NCBI RefSeq assembly: GCF_023700755.1
Contig: NZ_JAMKOJ010000002.1
Span: 374,329-438,328 of the forward strand
DNA from: Allorhizobium sonneratiae
GTDB lineage: Bacteria; Pseudomonadota; Alphaproteobacteria; Rhizobiales; Rhizobiaceae
Direction: 5' to 3'
DNA length: 64,000 bases
In this document: positions 16,235 through 25,000 of the stretch, piece after piece
How positions within the stretch are numbered: position 1 is the first letter of the stretch
How the letters are laid out: every line of letters begins with the position of its first letter
Notes under the pieces: model-generated
What the model was told of the DNA's origin: nothing
Seen by the model: the letters and a program-made list of their open reading frames with translations, nothing else
Database searches by the model: none
Position numbers and translations under genes: made by a program

Positions 16235-19210
16235 TCAGTGCGCTTCATCCCAGTTCTGCGCCGCACGCGCATCCACTTTCAGCGGCACGCGCATGGCAAT
16301 CGCCGGCATGGCGGCCTCTTCCATGGTGGTGACAATCACCGGCATGGCCGCCGCAACCGCCTCATCCTCGACCTCGAAGATCAGTTCGTCATGCACCTGT
16401 AACAGCATGCGCACCTGATCTGACAGACCGGATTTTTCCAGTTCCGGTTCGATCTGCACCATGGCGCGGCGGATGATATCAGCCGCCGAGCCCTGAATCG
16501 GTGCATTGATTGCTGCCCGCTCGTTGAAGGCGCGCATCGATGCATTCGAGGATTTGATCTCGGGATAATAGGCCCGCCTGCCGAAAATGGTTTCGACATA
16601 GCCATGCTCGCGCGCAAAGGCTTTGGTCGCCTCCATATAGTCGCGAATGCCGGGGAAGCGTTCGAAATATTTCTTGATATACTCGCCCGCCTCGGAACGC
16701 TCGATGCCGAGCTGGTTGGCGAGACCGAAGGCGGAAATGCCGTAGATGATGCCGAAATTGATCGCTTTTGCCCGGCGGCGCACCTCCGAGGGCATGCCAT
16801 CCACCGGTACACCAAACATTTCCGAGGCCGTCATCGCATGAATATCGACCCCATCGGCAAAGGCCTGCCGCAATTGCGGGATCTCAGCCACATGCGCCAG
16901 AACACGCAACTCGATCTGGCTGTAATCTGCAGACAGAAGCTTGTGGCCGGGGCTGGCGATGAAGGCCGTGCGGATCTTGCGCCCTTCCGCCGTGCGGACC
17001 GGAATATTCTGCAGGTTCGGCTCAGAAGACGAAAGCCGCCCGGTCGTGGTCGAGGCCAGCGAATAGGAAGTATGCACCCGCTTGGTGTCAGGGTGCAGAT
17101 AATCCGGCAAGGCATCGGTATAGGTGGATTTGAGCTTGGTGAGCTGGCGCCAGTCAACGATCTTGCGCGGCAGTTCCGCCCCCTGTTCGGCAAGCTCCTC
17201 CAGCACCTGCGCCGAGGTGGACCATTGGCCGGTCTTGGTTTTCGAGCCGCCGGGCAGGCCCATCTTGCCGAACAGAATATCGCCAAGCTGTTTCGGTGAA
17301 CCGATGTTGAAACGCTCACCGGCCAGGCCGTAAATCTCGTCCTCGAAGGCGGCGGCCTTTTGCGCCAGTTCGCCGGAAAGGCGTGACAATATCTGCCGGT
17401 CGATGGCAATGCCGCGCGCCTCCATCTGCGCCAGCACCGGCACCAGCGGGCGTTCCAGCCGCTCATAGACCCGCATCAATCCGGCAGCCGCCAGCCGCGG
17501 CTTCAGCACCAGCCAGAGACGCAGGGTCACATCGGCGTCTTCCGCCGCATAGGCGGTTGCCTTGTCGATTGCCACCCGGTCGAAGGTGACGGCGGATTTG
17601 CCCGAGCCTGCCACCTCCTTATAGGGGATGGGGGTGTGACCGAGCCAGCGTTCGGACAAGGCGTCCATGCCATGCCCGCCTGTGCCTGCCTCCAGCACAT
17701 AGGAGATCAGCATAGTGTCGTCGAAGCTTTTCACCGCAATGCCATGGCGCAACATGATCAGATAATCATATTTCAGATTTTGCGCCACTTTCAGGACGGA
17801 CTCATCTTCAAGAAGATCCTTCAGAACAGCCAGTGCTGCTTTGGTGTCAATCTGGTTTTCAACCCGCTTCACCCCGTCGCCAAAGAGATCGTCCTGGCCG
17901 GAAACATGGGCAAGCGGCACATAGGCCGCCTCGATCTCCACCGCATCCGGTGACGAAGCAGCCTTCTGCACGGCCAATGAAAAACCGACGAGATCGGCCT
18001 GCATCGGATCGAGCGATGTGGTTTCGGTGTCAAAGGCCACAACGCCGCTTTCGCGCGATTTCGTCACCCAGTCTTGCAGCGTGGCAAGATCGCGGATGGT
18101 CACATAACGGGAGCGGTCGATCTCCTTACCACCGAACACAGCCTGACGTGCGGCGGCAAGATCGGCAGGTTTTGCACCCTCCGCCATCTCCACGGATGAC
18201 GACGATGCAGCGGGCTGATCACCCTCGACAACCGGCACCGGTGCGGCATCGAGATCGGGGCCATGGGCAGACGCCCCCCATTCCACCGTCAGCGTCGCCG
18301 GCTCGATGACACCTGCATCGCAATCGCAGGCCTCGGCCACCCGGCGGGTGAGCGTGGTGAATTCCATCGCCTTCAAGAACGCGATCAGCTTCGGCCCATC
18401 CTGTTTTTCCAGAACCAGCGCCTCAAGATCAAGCTCAAGCGGCACATCGGTGCGCAGCGCGACAAGCTGACGCGAAATGGCAACCAGTTCACGACCGGCC
18501 AGAATATTTTCCCGTCGCTTGACCTGCTTGATCTCGTCTGCACGGGCCATCAGCGTATCGAGATCGCCATAATCTGCCAGAAGCTGGGCGGCGGTTTTCG
18601 GTCCGATGCCGGGAATACCCGGAATATTGTCGGTGCTGTCGCCGGTCAGCGCTTGCAGGTCGATCATCTTGTCCGGGGCTACGCCCCATTTCTCGATCAC
18701 CTCGGCAATGCCGATCTGCTTGTCCTTCATGCTGTCATACATATGGACATTTGGCGTGACGAGCTGCATCAGGTCCTTGTCGGACGACACAATCGTGACA
18801 TCTGCGCCGACAGCCTCAGCCTTGCGGGCATATGTGGCGATGATGTCATCGGCCTCGAAACCATCAGTCTCGATGCAGGGCAGATTGAAAGCGCGTGTTG
18901 CCTGCCGGATCAGGCCGAATTGCGGCACAAGCTCTTCCGGCGGTGCGGAACGGTTGGCCTTGTAATCAGGATAGATCTGCTTGCGGAACGTGTTCGACGA
19001 ATAGTCGAAAATCACCGCCAGATGGGTTGGCGTCACCCCGACAGAGGTGTCGCGCGCATCGGTCAGAAGCTTCCATAACATGTTGCAGAAGCCGGAAACG
19101 GCCCCCACCGGCAGGCCGTCGGATTTGCGGGTCAGCGCCGGAAGCGCATGGAAGGCCCGGAAGATGAAGCCGGAGCCGTCAACGAGAAAGAGATGATCAC
19201 CTTTTTTCAT
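16235..19210 (-). CDS. polA: DNA polymerase I
   Basis: A full-length 991-residue PolA with three domains. The 5'-3' exonuclease covers about residues 5-290. The 3'-5' exonuclease starts near 390 with intact Asp394 and Glu396 (FDTETTSLD). The family A polymerase has motif A DYSQIELRVLAH, motif B RRAKAINFGIIYG and motif C QVHDELIFEV. A Pro/Ser/Ala-rich linker of about 60 residues (310-360) separates the nuclease domains and is longer than in E. coli. It repairs gaps and processes Okazaki fragments. Confidence 0.98.
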   Translation of the reverse strand: MKKGDHLFLVDGSGFIFRAFHALPALTRKSDGLPVGAVSGFCNMLWKLLTDARDTSVGVTPTHLAVIFDYSSNTFRKQIYPDYKANRSAPPEELVPQFGLIRQATRAFNLPCIETDGFEADDIIATYARKAEAVGADVTIVSSDKDLMQLVTPNVHMYDSMKDKQIGIAEVIEKWGVAPDKMIDLQALTGDSTDNIPGIPGIGPKTAAQLLADYGDLDTLMARADEIKQVKRRENILAGRELVAISRQLVALRTDVPLELDLEALVLEKQDGPKLIAFLKAMEFTTLTRRVAEACDCDAGVIEPATLTVEWGASAHGPDLDAAPVPVVEGDQPAASSSSVEMAEGAKPADLAAARQAVFGGKEIDRSRYVTIRDLATLQDWVTKSRESGVVAFDTETTSLDPMQADLVGFSLAVQKAASSPDAVEIEAAYVPLAHVSGQDDLFGDGVKRVENQIDTKAALAVLKDLLEDESVLKVAQNLKYDYLIMLRHGIAVKSFDDTMLISYVLEAGTGGHGMDALSERWLGHTPIPYKEVAGSGKSAVTFDRVAIDKATAYAAEDADVTLRLWLVLKPRLAAAGLMRVYERLERPLVPVLAQMEARGIAIDRQILSRLSGELAQKAAAFEDEIYGLAGERFNIGSPKQLGDILFGKMGLPGGSKTKTGQWSTSAQVLEELAEQGAELPRKIVDWRQLTKLKSTYTDALPDYLHPDTKRVHTSYSLASTTTGRLSSSEPNLQNIPVRTAEGRKIRTAFIASPGHKLLSADYSQIELRVLAHVAEIPQLRQAFADGVDIHAMTASEMFGVPVDGMPSEVRRRAKAINFGIIYGISAFGLANQLGIERSEAGEYIKKYFERFPGIRDYMEATKAFAREHGYVETIFGRRAYYPEIKSSNASMRAFNERAAINAPIQGSAADIIRRAMVQIEPELEKSGLSDQVRMLLQVHDELIFEVEDEAVAAAMPVIVTTMEEAAMPAIAMRVPLKVDARAAQNWDEAH

Positions 19211-19570
19211 GGATCAACCGATAGCGCGGGATGGCAAAAAGGTCCATGCGCAATTCCAGTAAAGAGGTCCGTGCCGCCATCCAAACGGATGGCTTCAGCC
19301 GGGTTTGGAACGTTGCATGAGCAAAAGTCTGATGCATGCAGGCCTGAGTGGTTCAGTACACCTCACTCTTCGGGAACATTCCCGTGATAAGGAAAATCGA
19401 GGCTCTGGCGATAAAATTCTCATCTCGAATTTAATATTAAAAAAACAAACACTTATATGCAAATTGCCATGCATGAAATGACGATATCGCAAAATAATCA
19501 CAAAAACCTTACCGAGTTGTAATGACGCTTCCCTTGAAATGACACATTTGGCCGCTCATTTACATCTCAA

Positions 19571-19720
19571 CGGCACAGCACAGGGTGCCGCGACCTGGCC
19601 AACGGCTCGTCCCCCGCCGCGCCAGGACGGAGCGCAAAGACCTTATCCCCCTCTCCGGGTCTTTGGTGCTCTTATGAGAAACCGCCACGGTCCGCCCCCG
19701 GCCGTGGCGGTTTTATTTTA
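19571..19720 (+). ncRNA. Candidate sRNA with C-rich hairpin loops and intrinsic terminator
   Basis: About 150 bp without a good ORF folds into consecutive stems. CCTGGC pairs with GCCAGG around a loop holding TCCCCCGCC. GAGCGCAAAGACC pairs with GGTCTTTGGTGCTC (one mismatch or bulge) around TTATCCCCCTCTCC. The terminator has loop TCCGCCCCCGG. A TTGAAA box (about 19533) and CATTTA 17 bp later could be the promoter. Pyrimidine-rich exposed loops suggest ribosome-binding-site pairing. I could not assign it to a named family. Confidence 0.55.
19680..19720 (+). terminator. Rho-independent terminator of the candidate sRNA
   Basis: AACCGCCACGG and CCGTGGCGGTT form a perfect 11-bp stem around an 11-nt C-rich loop, followed by TTTTATTTTA. 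It is strong and clearly oriented for plus-strand transcription, although no protein gene precedes it. Confidence 0.85.
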
Positions 19721-19835
19721 TCTGATGACAAGGTCAGACAATTATCTGATGTCAAAGAGAAAATTTCGCCAACACCATGGCTTTATCCGATAAAAGTGCT
19801 TCGTGCTTTCGCGTGTCATACTGTATGTTTCACCC

Positions 19836-20264
19836 ATGGATTTCGATCGCAAAGCATCGCCTGCCTATCTGATTGCTCAGCTCGCCAAGGAATTTTCCCG
19901 GTGCCTGCTGGACCGTTCGGCTGATCTTGGCTTTTCGCCGGGCCAGTTTCCGGTTCTCGTCGAGCTCTGGCAGGAAAACGGCCTGACCCAGAAACAACTG
20001 CTGGAGCGCATTGATGTCGAACAGGCGACCATGGCCAATACGCTCAAACGGATGCAACGCGACGGCCTGATCGAACGCCAGCCTCATCCCGGCGACCGGC
20101 GCGCCCAATGTATTTTTCTCACCGAAAAGGCAATCGGCCTGAAACAGCAGGCCTTTGCGGCCATAGAGGATGTGGATTCGCGGATTTTTGCCGGTTTTCG
20201 ACGCTTTGAAAAGGAATTGATGCTCGAATTCATCCGCCAGGCGCTGGAAAACGCCAGAGGATAA
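19836..20264 (+). CDS. MarR family transcriptional regulator
   Basis: A 142-residue winged-helix regulator. The recognition helix region QKQLLERIDVEQATMANTLK is followed by the wing RQPHPGDRRAQCIFLTEKA, the classic MarR DxRx wing signature. The ATG at 19836 (MDFDRKASPAYL) is preferred over the upstream GTG at 19803. Upstream, TGTCATACTGTATG near 19814 may be part of an autoregulatory site, but symmetry is poor. Its targets are unknown. The next gene is separated by a repeat array. Confidence 0.9.
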   Translation: MDFDRKASPAYLIAQLAKEFSRCLLDRSADLGFSPGQFPVLVELWQENGLTQKQLLERIDVEQATMANTLKRMQRDGLIERQPHPGDRRAQCIFLTEKAIGLKQQAFAAIEDVDSRIFAGFRRFEKELMLEFIRQALENARG

Positions 20265-20289
20265 CTATCGGGCATCTGCGCGCCTGCGG

Positions 20290-20590
20290 CTCCGATGCTC
20301 TTTTTTTCAAGCATCAAATTTTTCCGAAAACCGGTTCTTTTTTTCACGCATGTCCGAACGGAAAACCGCTTCGCACTTTTCCTGGACAAGGCGTCGGCTT
20401 TTCGGTCCGATGCTCTTTTTTTAAAGCATCGGATTTTTCCGAAAACCGGTTCCCACTTTTCGGTCCGATGCTCTTTTTTTCAAGCATCAAATTTTTCCGA
20501 AAACCGGTTCCCACTTTTCGGTCCGATGCTCTTTTTTTATAGCATCGGATTTTTCCGAAAACCGGTTCCCACTTTTCGGTCCGATGCTCT
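20290..20590 (+). repeat. 58-bp tandem repeat array with stem-loops (family A)
   Basis: CGATGCTCTTTTTTT recurs at 20293, 20408, 20466, 20524 and, truncated, at 20582. The last three intervals are exactly 58 bp. Each unit holds a GATGCT/AGCATC hairpin with a T-rich loop, then CCGAAAACCGGTTCCCACT and TTTCGGTC. Between the first two copies a related element (GGAAAACCGCTTCGCAC) matches the family at 60.7 kb. Another copy of family A lies at 44.7 kb. The array ends just before the M20 peptidase. Confidence 0.9.
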
Positions 20591-20630
20591 ATGATCCCTC
20601 CGACGTCACAAGCGCAGGAACTCCATACCC

Positions 20631-22019
20631 ATGACTGACCTTGCCCCCGTTCTCGCTGCAGCCGATGCGGCCTTGCCACAAAGCCTGGACCGGCTGTTCG
20701 AGCTGCTGAAAATCCCCTCGATCTCCACCGATCCCGCCTATAAGGCCGATTGCCGCAAGGCAGCCGAATGGCTTGTCGCTGCCTTGCACGAGATCGGCTT
20801 CACTGCTTCACTGCGCGACACGCCCGGCCACCCGATGGTCGTTGCCCACCATGAAGGCGCAAGTGCGGATTGCCCTCACGCCCTGTTTTATGGCCATTAC
20901 GATGTCCAGCCCGTCGATCCGCTGCCGTTATGGGAAAGCGATCCCTTCATCCCCTCGATCAAGGAAATCGCGCCGGGCCGCAAGGTCATTACCGGTCGCG
21001 GCACCTCCGATGACAAGGGCCAGTTGATGACGTTTGTCGAAGCCTGCCGGGCCTATAAGGCCGTCCACGGCACGCTTCCCGTCAGGATCACCATCCTGTT
21101 CGAAGGCGAAGAAGAATCAGGCTCTCCGTCGCTCAAACCCTTTCTGGAAGCAAACCGCGAGGAATTGTCCTGCGATTTCGCCCTGGTGTGCGATACCGGC
21201 ATGTGGGACGCGAAAACGCCTGCCATCGCCGCCACGCTGCGCGGTCTTGTCGGTGAGGAAATCATTATCACCGCAGCCGATCGCGACCTGCATTCCGGCC
21301 TGTTCGGTGGAGCAGCCGCCAATCCCATCCATGTCCTGAGCCAGATCCTCGGTCGTCTGCATGATGAAAACGGTCGCGTCACCCTGCCCGGCTTTTACGA
21401 CGGTGTGGAAGAAACGCCGGAAAACATCAAGGCATCGTGGGAGAAACTGGCCGAATCGGCGGATCGCTATCTCAAGGATGTCGGTCTCTCCATTCCGGCG
21501 GGCGAGAAAGGCCGCAGCGTGCTGGAACTGACCTGGGCGCGACCGACCGCCGAAGTCAACGGCATTATCGGCGGCTATACCGGCGACGGCTTCAAAACCG
21601 TGATTGCGGCTCAAGCCTCGGCAAAGGTCTCCTTCCGGCTGGTTGGTCAGCAGGACCCGCAAGCGATCCGGGAAAGCTTCCGCGCTTTTGTCCGCAGCCA
21701 GATCCCCGCCGACTGCTCGGTTGAATTCAAGGAACATGGCGCCTCTCCCGCCATCCAGCTTCCTTACGACTCACCGGTTCTGACCAAGGCCAAGACCGCA
21801 CTCTCCGATGAATGGCCAAATGCTGCCGTTGTGATCGGCATGGGCGGCTCCATTCCCATTGTCGGCGATTTCCAGACCATGCTCGGCATGGACTCGCTGA
21901 TGACCGGCTTTGCCCTCGTTGACGACCGCATTCACTCTCCCAATGAGAAATATGACCTGATGTCGTTCCAGAAAGGCATTCGCTCCTGGGTGCGCATTCT
22001 CGATGCTCTAAGCTGTTGA
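20631..22019 (+). CDS. M20/M25/M40 family metallo-dipeptidase
   Basis: A 462-residue cytosolic zinc peptidase. Metal-ligand motifs are FYGHYDVQPVD (His89), GRGTSDDKGQL (Asp127) and the catalytic FEGEEESGS (Glu160/161). The M20 lid domain lies in the middle (about residues 200-360). A C-terminal metal histidine is present in DDRIHSPNEKYD. This subgroup includes carnosinase-like dipeptidases, but substrates cannot be fixed from sequence. A clean intrinsic terminator follows 27 bp after the stop. Confidence 0.94.
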   Translation: MTDLAPVLAAADAALPQSLDRLFELLKIPSISTDPAYKADCRKAAEWLVAALHEIGFTASLRDTPGHPMVVAHHEGASADCPHALFYGHYDVQPVDPLPLWESDPFIPSIKEIAPGRKVITGRGTSDDKGQLMTFVEACRAYKAVHGTLPVRITILFEGEEESGSPSLKPFLEANREELSCDFALVCDTGMWDAKTPAIAATLRGLVGEEIIITAADRDLHSGLFGGAAANPIHVLSQILGRLHDENGRVTLPGFYDGVEETPENIKASWEKLAESADRYLKDVGLSIPAGEKGRSVLELTWARPTAEVNGIIGGYTGDGFKTVIAAQASAKVSFRLVGQQDPQAIRESFRAFVRSQIPADCSVEFKEHGASPAIQLPYDSPVLTKAKTALSDEWPNAAVVIGMGGSIPIVGDFQTMLGMDSLMTGFALVDDRIHSPNEKYDLMSFQKGIRSWVRILDALSC

Positions 22020-22046
22020 GAGTGACGGAAAAGAATACCGAAAAGC

Positions 22047-22075
22047 AAAAAGGTCGGGGAGAACCCGACCTTTTT
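22047..22075 (+). terminator. Intrinsic terminator after M20 peptidase
   Basis: AAAAAGGTCGGG, a GAGAA loop and CCCGACCTTTTT form a perfect 12-bp stem with A and T runs on either side. It should end transcription of the peptidase and may work in both directions. Confidence 0.9.
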
Positions 22076-22079
22076 GTGC

Positions 22080-22699
22080 CATGCAGGCAGCCATGCCAGT
22101 ACATCCGTGGTCAAGGCTGCAAGAGATCAGAATGGTTCAGCCAACAAAAGCCAAACCATTCATCAAGTCATTGGGAAAATTTCTATATCCCGCTTTGTTA
22201 ATATTGATGATTGCACCATTAGCTTAACGAAACGTTACCCTTCGACATCAGGTTATTCCTATTTTTCATGAGCCTGCCCTTATCGATGTCAGAAATTATG
22301 CGGAAATGCCCGCCCACCAACTGCAATGGATCAACCCATCTCTGCACTTCATGGAAAGCTGCGACAGGATGATGCATGCCAGAACAGAGATTTTGCCTAA
22401 AATTTACCCGTTCCGGCTCGCCTGCGTCATCGCCAGCATATTCACCTGTCAAACCCAAATGCAGCAGAAAGAGCCCCTACAGATATACCTGAACCCAAAA
22501 CACAGAAAATAAATATATTATTCAATATGATACCCCCATAGACATAACAGCGCATAACACAACAGACCAAGGCAAGGCCCCAAGACCGGTCAAAAGCGAC
22601 GTTCAATACACAGGGGGCTCACGACGGAAAATGATTGAGGTATGCATTTTGCGCATTGCTGCGTTGCGGTAAAGGGAATATTCAACCCCTAAAAATCCG
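22080..22699. other. AT-rich intergenic region, no gene supported
   Basis: About 620 bp between the M20 terminator and the sRNA locus, with noticeably lower GC than the flanks. Frames of 68 codons (plus, 22306-22512) and 79 codons (minus, 22219-22458) exist but have no convincing start region or domain. It may be a remnant or an extended regulatory region. Confidence 0.5.
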
Positions 22700-22706
22700 C
22701 TATATT
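22699..22706 (+). promoter_or_regulatory. Candidate -10 element of the sRNA
   Basis: GCTATATT lies 6-8 bp before the likely sRNA start near 22712, a good alphaproteobacterial -10. No clear -35 hexamer is visible at the expected distance, so a different sigma or an activator is possible. Confidence 0.45.
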
Positions 22707-22711
22707 CAAAT

Positions 22712-22836
22712 CATCGAAGCGACGCACTCCTCCTCCCAGTGTCGCTTCAGATAGGACCGGCAATACTCCTCCTCCTCCCAATTGCCGGTCAAGTTCAAGA
22801 GCCCGACGCCTCCTCCTCCCGCGTCGGGCTCTTTTG
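22712..22836 (+). ncRNA. Alpha-r14 / NfeR1-like sRNA with three anti-Shine-Dalgarno loops
   Basis: Three consecutive perfect stems each present a CTCCTCCTCCC-type loop. Hairpin 1 is GAAGCGAC (22716) with GTCGCTTC (22741). Hairpin 2 is GACCGGCAAT (22755) with ATTGCCGGTC (22781). Hairpin 3 is AAGAGCCCGACGC with GCGTCGGGCTCTTTT and serves as terminator. This architecture is that described for the alpha-r14 family of Rhizobiales trans-acting sRNAs, including NfeR1 of Sinorhizobium meliloti. The loops are complementary to ribosome-binding sites (GGGAGGAGG). The transcript is about 125 nt and no ORF is present. Confidence 0.88.
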
Positions 22837-22957
22837 CGTTTTAGCATACCCTTCATAGTTCAAAGCAGTGTGTTTCTCCTTTACGCAAGTCTTTTTGACC
22901 TTTGCCGTTTGCCCGTGTAGCAATGGCGCATCGATCATCTTGAGGAGCTGGAAGACG

Positions 22958-24382
22958 ATGGCGGCGAAATTCGGCACGAGTGGCTTGCGGGGGCTGTCGA
23001 GTGAACTCGTTGGACCTGTTTCCGCGCTTTATGCAACGGCCTTTGCTCGCATGTTACTGGAAAAAGGCCATTTGCAACCTGGCGGTCTCGTGCTGATCGG
23101 TCAGGATTTCCGGCCCTCAAGTCCACAGATCGCTGCGACTGTCATGGCCGCGTTGCGCCGCGCCGGTCTCATGCCTCTTTCCTGTGGCGCCCTGCCGACC
23201 CCGGCCCTTGCCTTTTACGGGCATCATCTCGGCGCTGCGGCGATGATGGTCACGGGATCGCATATTCCGGCAGACCGCAACGGTATCAAATTCTACAGAC
23301 CCGATGGTGAAATCGACAAGGCCGATGAAGAGGCGTTGACTGCCCTTGCCACAACGCTGGTCGATGACGAAACGGCCAATCGGGTGGAGGAAGGCAGCGG
23401 CGAGGATCACAGTGTCGAGGCCATGACGCTGTTTTTCAAACGCTATGCTGGCCTGCTCGCAGCGGACGCCTTCAAAGGCCGCAGCATCGGTGTCTATCAG
23501 CACAGCAGCGTCGCCCGCGAAATGCTGGTTCAACTGCTCGACACATTCGGGGCAAAGGTGGTTCCGCTCGGCTGGTCGGATGATTTCATTCCCGTCGATA
23601 CGGAGGCCGTGTCGCAGGAGACGCTGGAAAAACTGGCCGTTTGGGCAGGAGACCATGACCTTGATGCCATTGTCTCGACTGATGGCGATGCCGACCGGCC
23701 ACTCTTGGCGGATGAAACGGGCCAGCCATTGCGCGGCGATCTTCTCGGCCTGATAACGGCGGAGTATCTGAACGCTGCCACGGTCGTCACCCCCGTCACC
23801 TCCAATTCCGGCATCGAACACAGTGTAAAAGGCAAGGTCATCCGCACGCGTGTCGGCTCACCTTATGTGATTGCGGCCATGCAGCAGGCGGTGGCTGAGG
23901 GCGCGGACCGGGTGATGGGTTTCGAAGCCAATGGCGGTCTGATGCTGGCCACGGATTTTCCCGTCGGCTCCGGTACTCTTGCCGCCTTGCCGACGCGGGA
24001 TTGCATTCTGCCTCTTCTGGCAACGCTCAGCACCGCCTTTGGCGGCGGACTGGCCCTGTCCGACCTTGTTGCGCGGACAGCCATGCCAGTGGCGCTGGCC
24101 GACCGGCTGGAACACTATGCGCAGGAGCGCAGCTCTGCTTTCATGGCCCACCTGCGCTCATCCGAGGCAGCTATGGTCGAAACATTGGCACCACTTGGCC
24201 CGATTTCGGCAAAAAGCGACATTGACGGTCTGCGCCTGACGTTGAGCGATGGCAGGATCGTGCATTTCCGCCCTTCCGGCAATGCCCCGGAAATGCGCTG
24301 TTATGTCGAAGCCGCAACCTTGGGCGAGGCCGAGGATCTTCTGAGACAGGGACTTGCCCTGCTCTCTGCCTGGCAGGCATGA
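22958..24382 (+). CDS. Phosphohexomutase (phosphomannomutase/phosphoglucosamine mutase family)
   Basis: A 474-residue alpha-D-phosphohexomutase with all four family signatures. These are the active serine loop TGSHIPADRNG (Ser101), the Mg-binding DGDADRPLL, the sugar-binding GFEANGG and the phosphate-binding RPSGNAPEMR. The serine loop uses SHIP rather than SHNP, seen in NoeK-like rhizobial phosphomannomutases. ATG 22958 (MAAKFGTSGLRG) is chosen over an in-frame upstream extension because GGAG precedes it and homologues start here. It probably supplies mannose-1-phosphate for polysaccharides. Confidence 0.9.
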   Translation: MAAKFGTSGLRGLSSELVGPVSALYATAFARMLLEKGHLQPGGLVLIGQDFRPSSPQIAATVMAALRRAGLMPLSCGALPTPALAFYGHHLGAAAMMVTGSHIPADRNGIKFYRPDGEIDKADEEALTALATTLVDDETANRVEEGSGEDHSVEAMTLFFKRYAGLLAADAFKGRSIGVYQHSSVAREMLVQLLDTFGAKVVPLGWSDDFIPVDTEAVSQETLEKLAVWAGDHDLDAIVSTDGDADRPLLADETGQPLRGDLLGLITAEYLNAATVVTPVTSNSGIEHSVKGKVIRTRVGSPYVIAAMQQAVAEGADRVMGFEANGGLMLATDFPVGSGTLAALPTRDCILPLLATLSTAFGGGLALSDLVARTAMPVALADRLEHYAQERSSAFMAHLRSSEAAMVETLAPLGPISAKSDIDGLRLTLSDGRIVHFRPSGNAPEMRCYVEAATLGEAEDLLRQGLALLSAWQA

Positions 24383-24427
24383 TTTTCACGACATATTTTT
24401 CCAATCCTCCTCTGTAAAAGGTAGTCC

Positions 24428-24916
24428 ATGGACCGCGCCCACGACCCCAGCCAGCTTGAAATGGTTGTACTGATGACCCCTGATATGGCAAACTTTTCCG
24501 GCAAGGTGCATGGCGGCGCCCTGCTCAACATTCTCGACCGCGTGGCCTATTCCTGCGCATCGCGCTTTTCCCAGCAATATGCCGTAACACTGTCGGTGGA
24601 TCAGGTGGTGTTCCGCCAGCCGATTCATGTCGGCGAGATGGTCACCTTTCGCGCCGCCGTCAATTATGCCGGACGGACCTCCATGGAAATCGGCATCAGG
24701 GTCGAGGCGGAAAATATCCGCACCGGCGAGCGGCGCCACACCAATTCCTGCTATTTCACGATGGTCGCAGTGGACGAGCATGGCAAACCGACCGAAGTTC
24801 CGACCCTTGCGCTCGACACGCCCACCAAGATCCGGCGCGAACGGGCCGCCCGTGACCGCCGAACCCTCCGGCACGAGTTTGAAAAGCGTTTCCACGCCGT
24901 ATCGGGTGGCGAGTAA
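24428..24916 (+). CDS. Acyl-CoA thioesterase, YciA/BFIT hotdog family
   Basis: A 162-residue hotdog-fold thioesterase. The helix region MTPDMANFSGKVHGGALLN carries the usual Asn/His/Gly pattern, and DRVAYSCASRFS with a catalytic Asp follows. VEAENIRTGERRHTNSCYFTMVAVDEHGK is the typical strand region. It hydrolyses acyl-CoAs in the cytoplasm. The basic C-terminus of about 30 residues is common in the family. It stands alone, 45 bp after the mutase and with its own promoter possible. Confidence 0.9.
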   Translation: MDRAHDPSQLEMVVLMTPDMANFSGKVHGGALLNILDRVAYSCASRFSQQYAVTLSVDQVVFRQPIHVGEMVTFRAAVNYAGRTSMEIGIRVEAENIRTGERRHTNSCYFTMVAVDEHGKPTEVPTLALDTPTKIRRERAARDRRTLRHEFEKRFHAVSGGE

Positions 24917-25000
24917 TCTCGCATTTTCAGGCATGTCGCGTTCATTATGTTCAATGAAGCGATAACATATATGCAGCAAGCGATTCCGGTTTCAGGATTT

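Noticed and set aside
22219..22512. Small frames in the AT-rich gap before the sRNA
   Set aside because: Neither strand gives a good Shine-Dalgarno with a plausible start or any domain.
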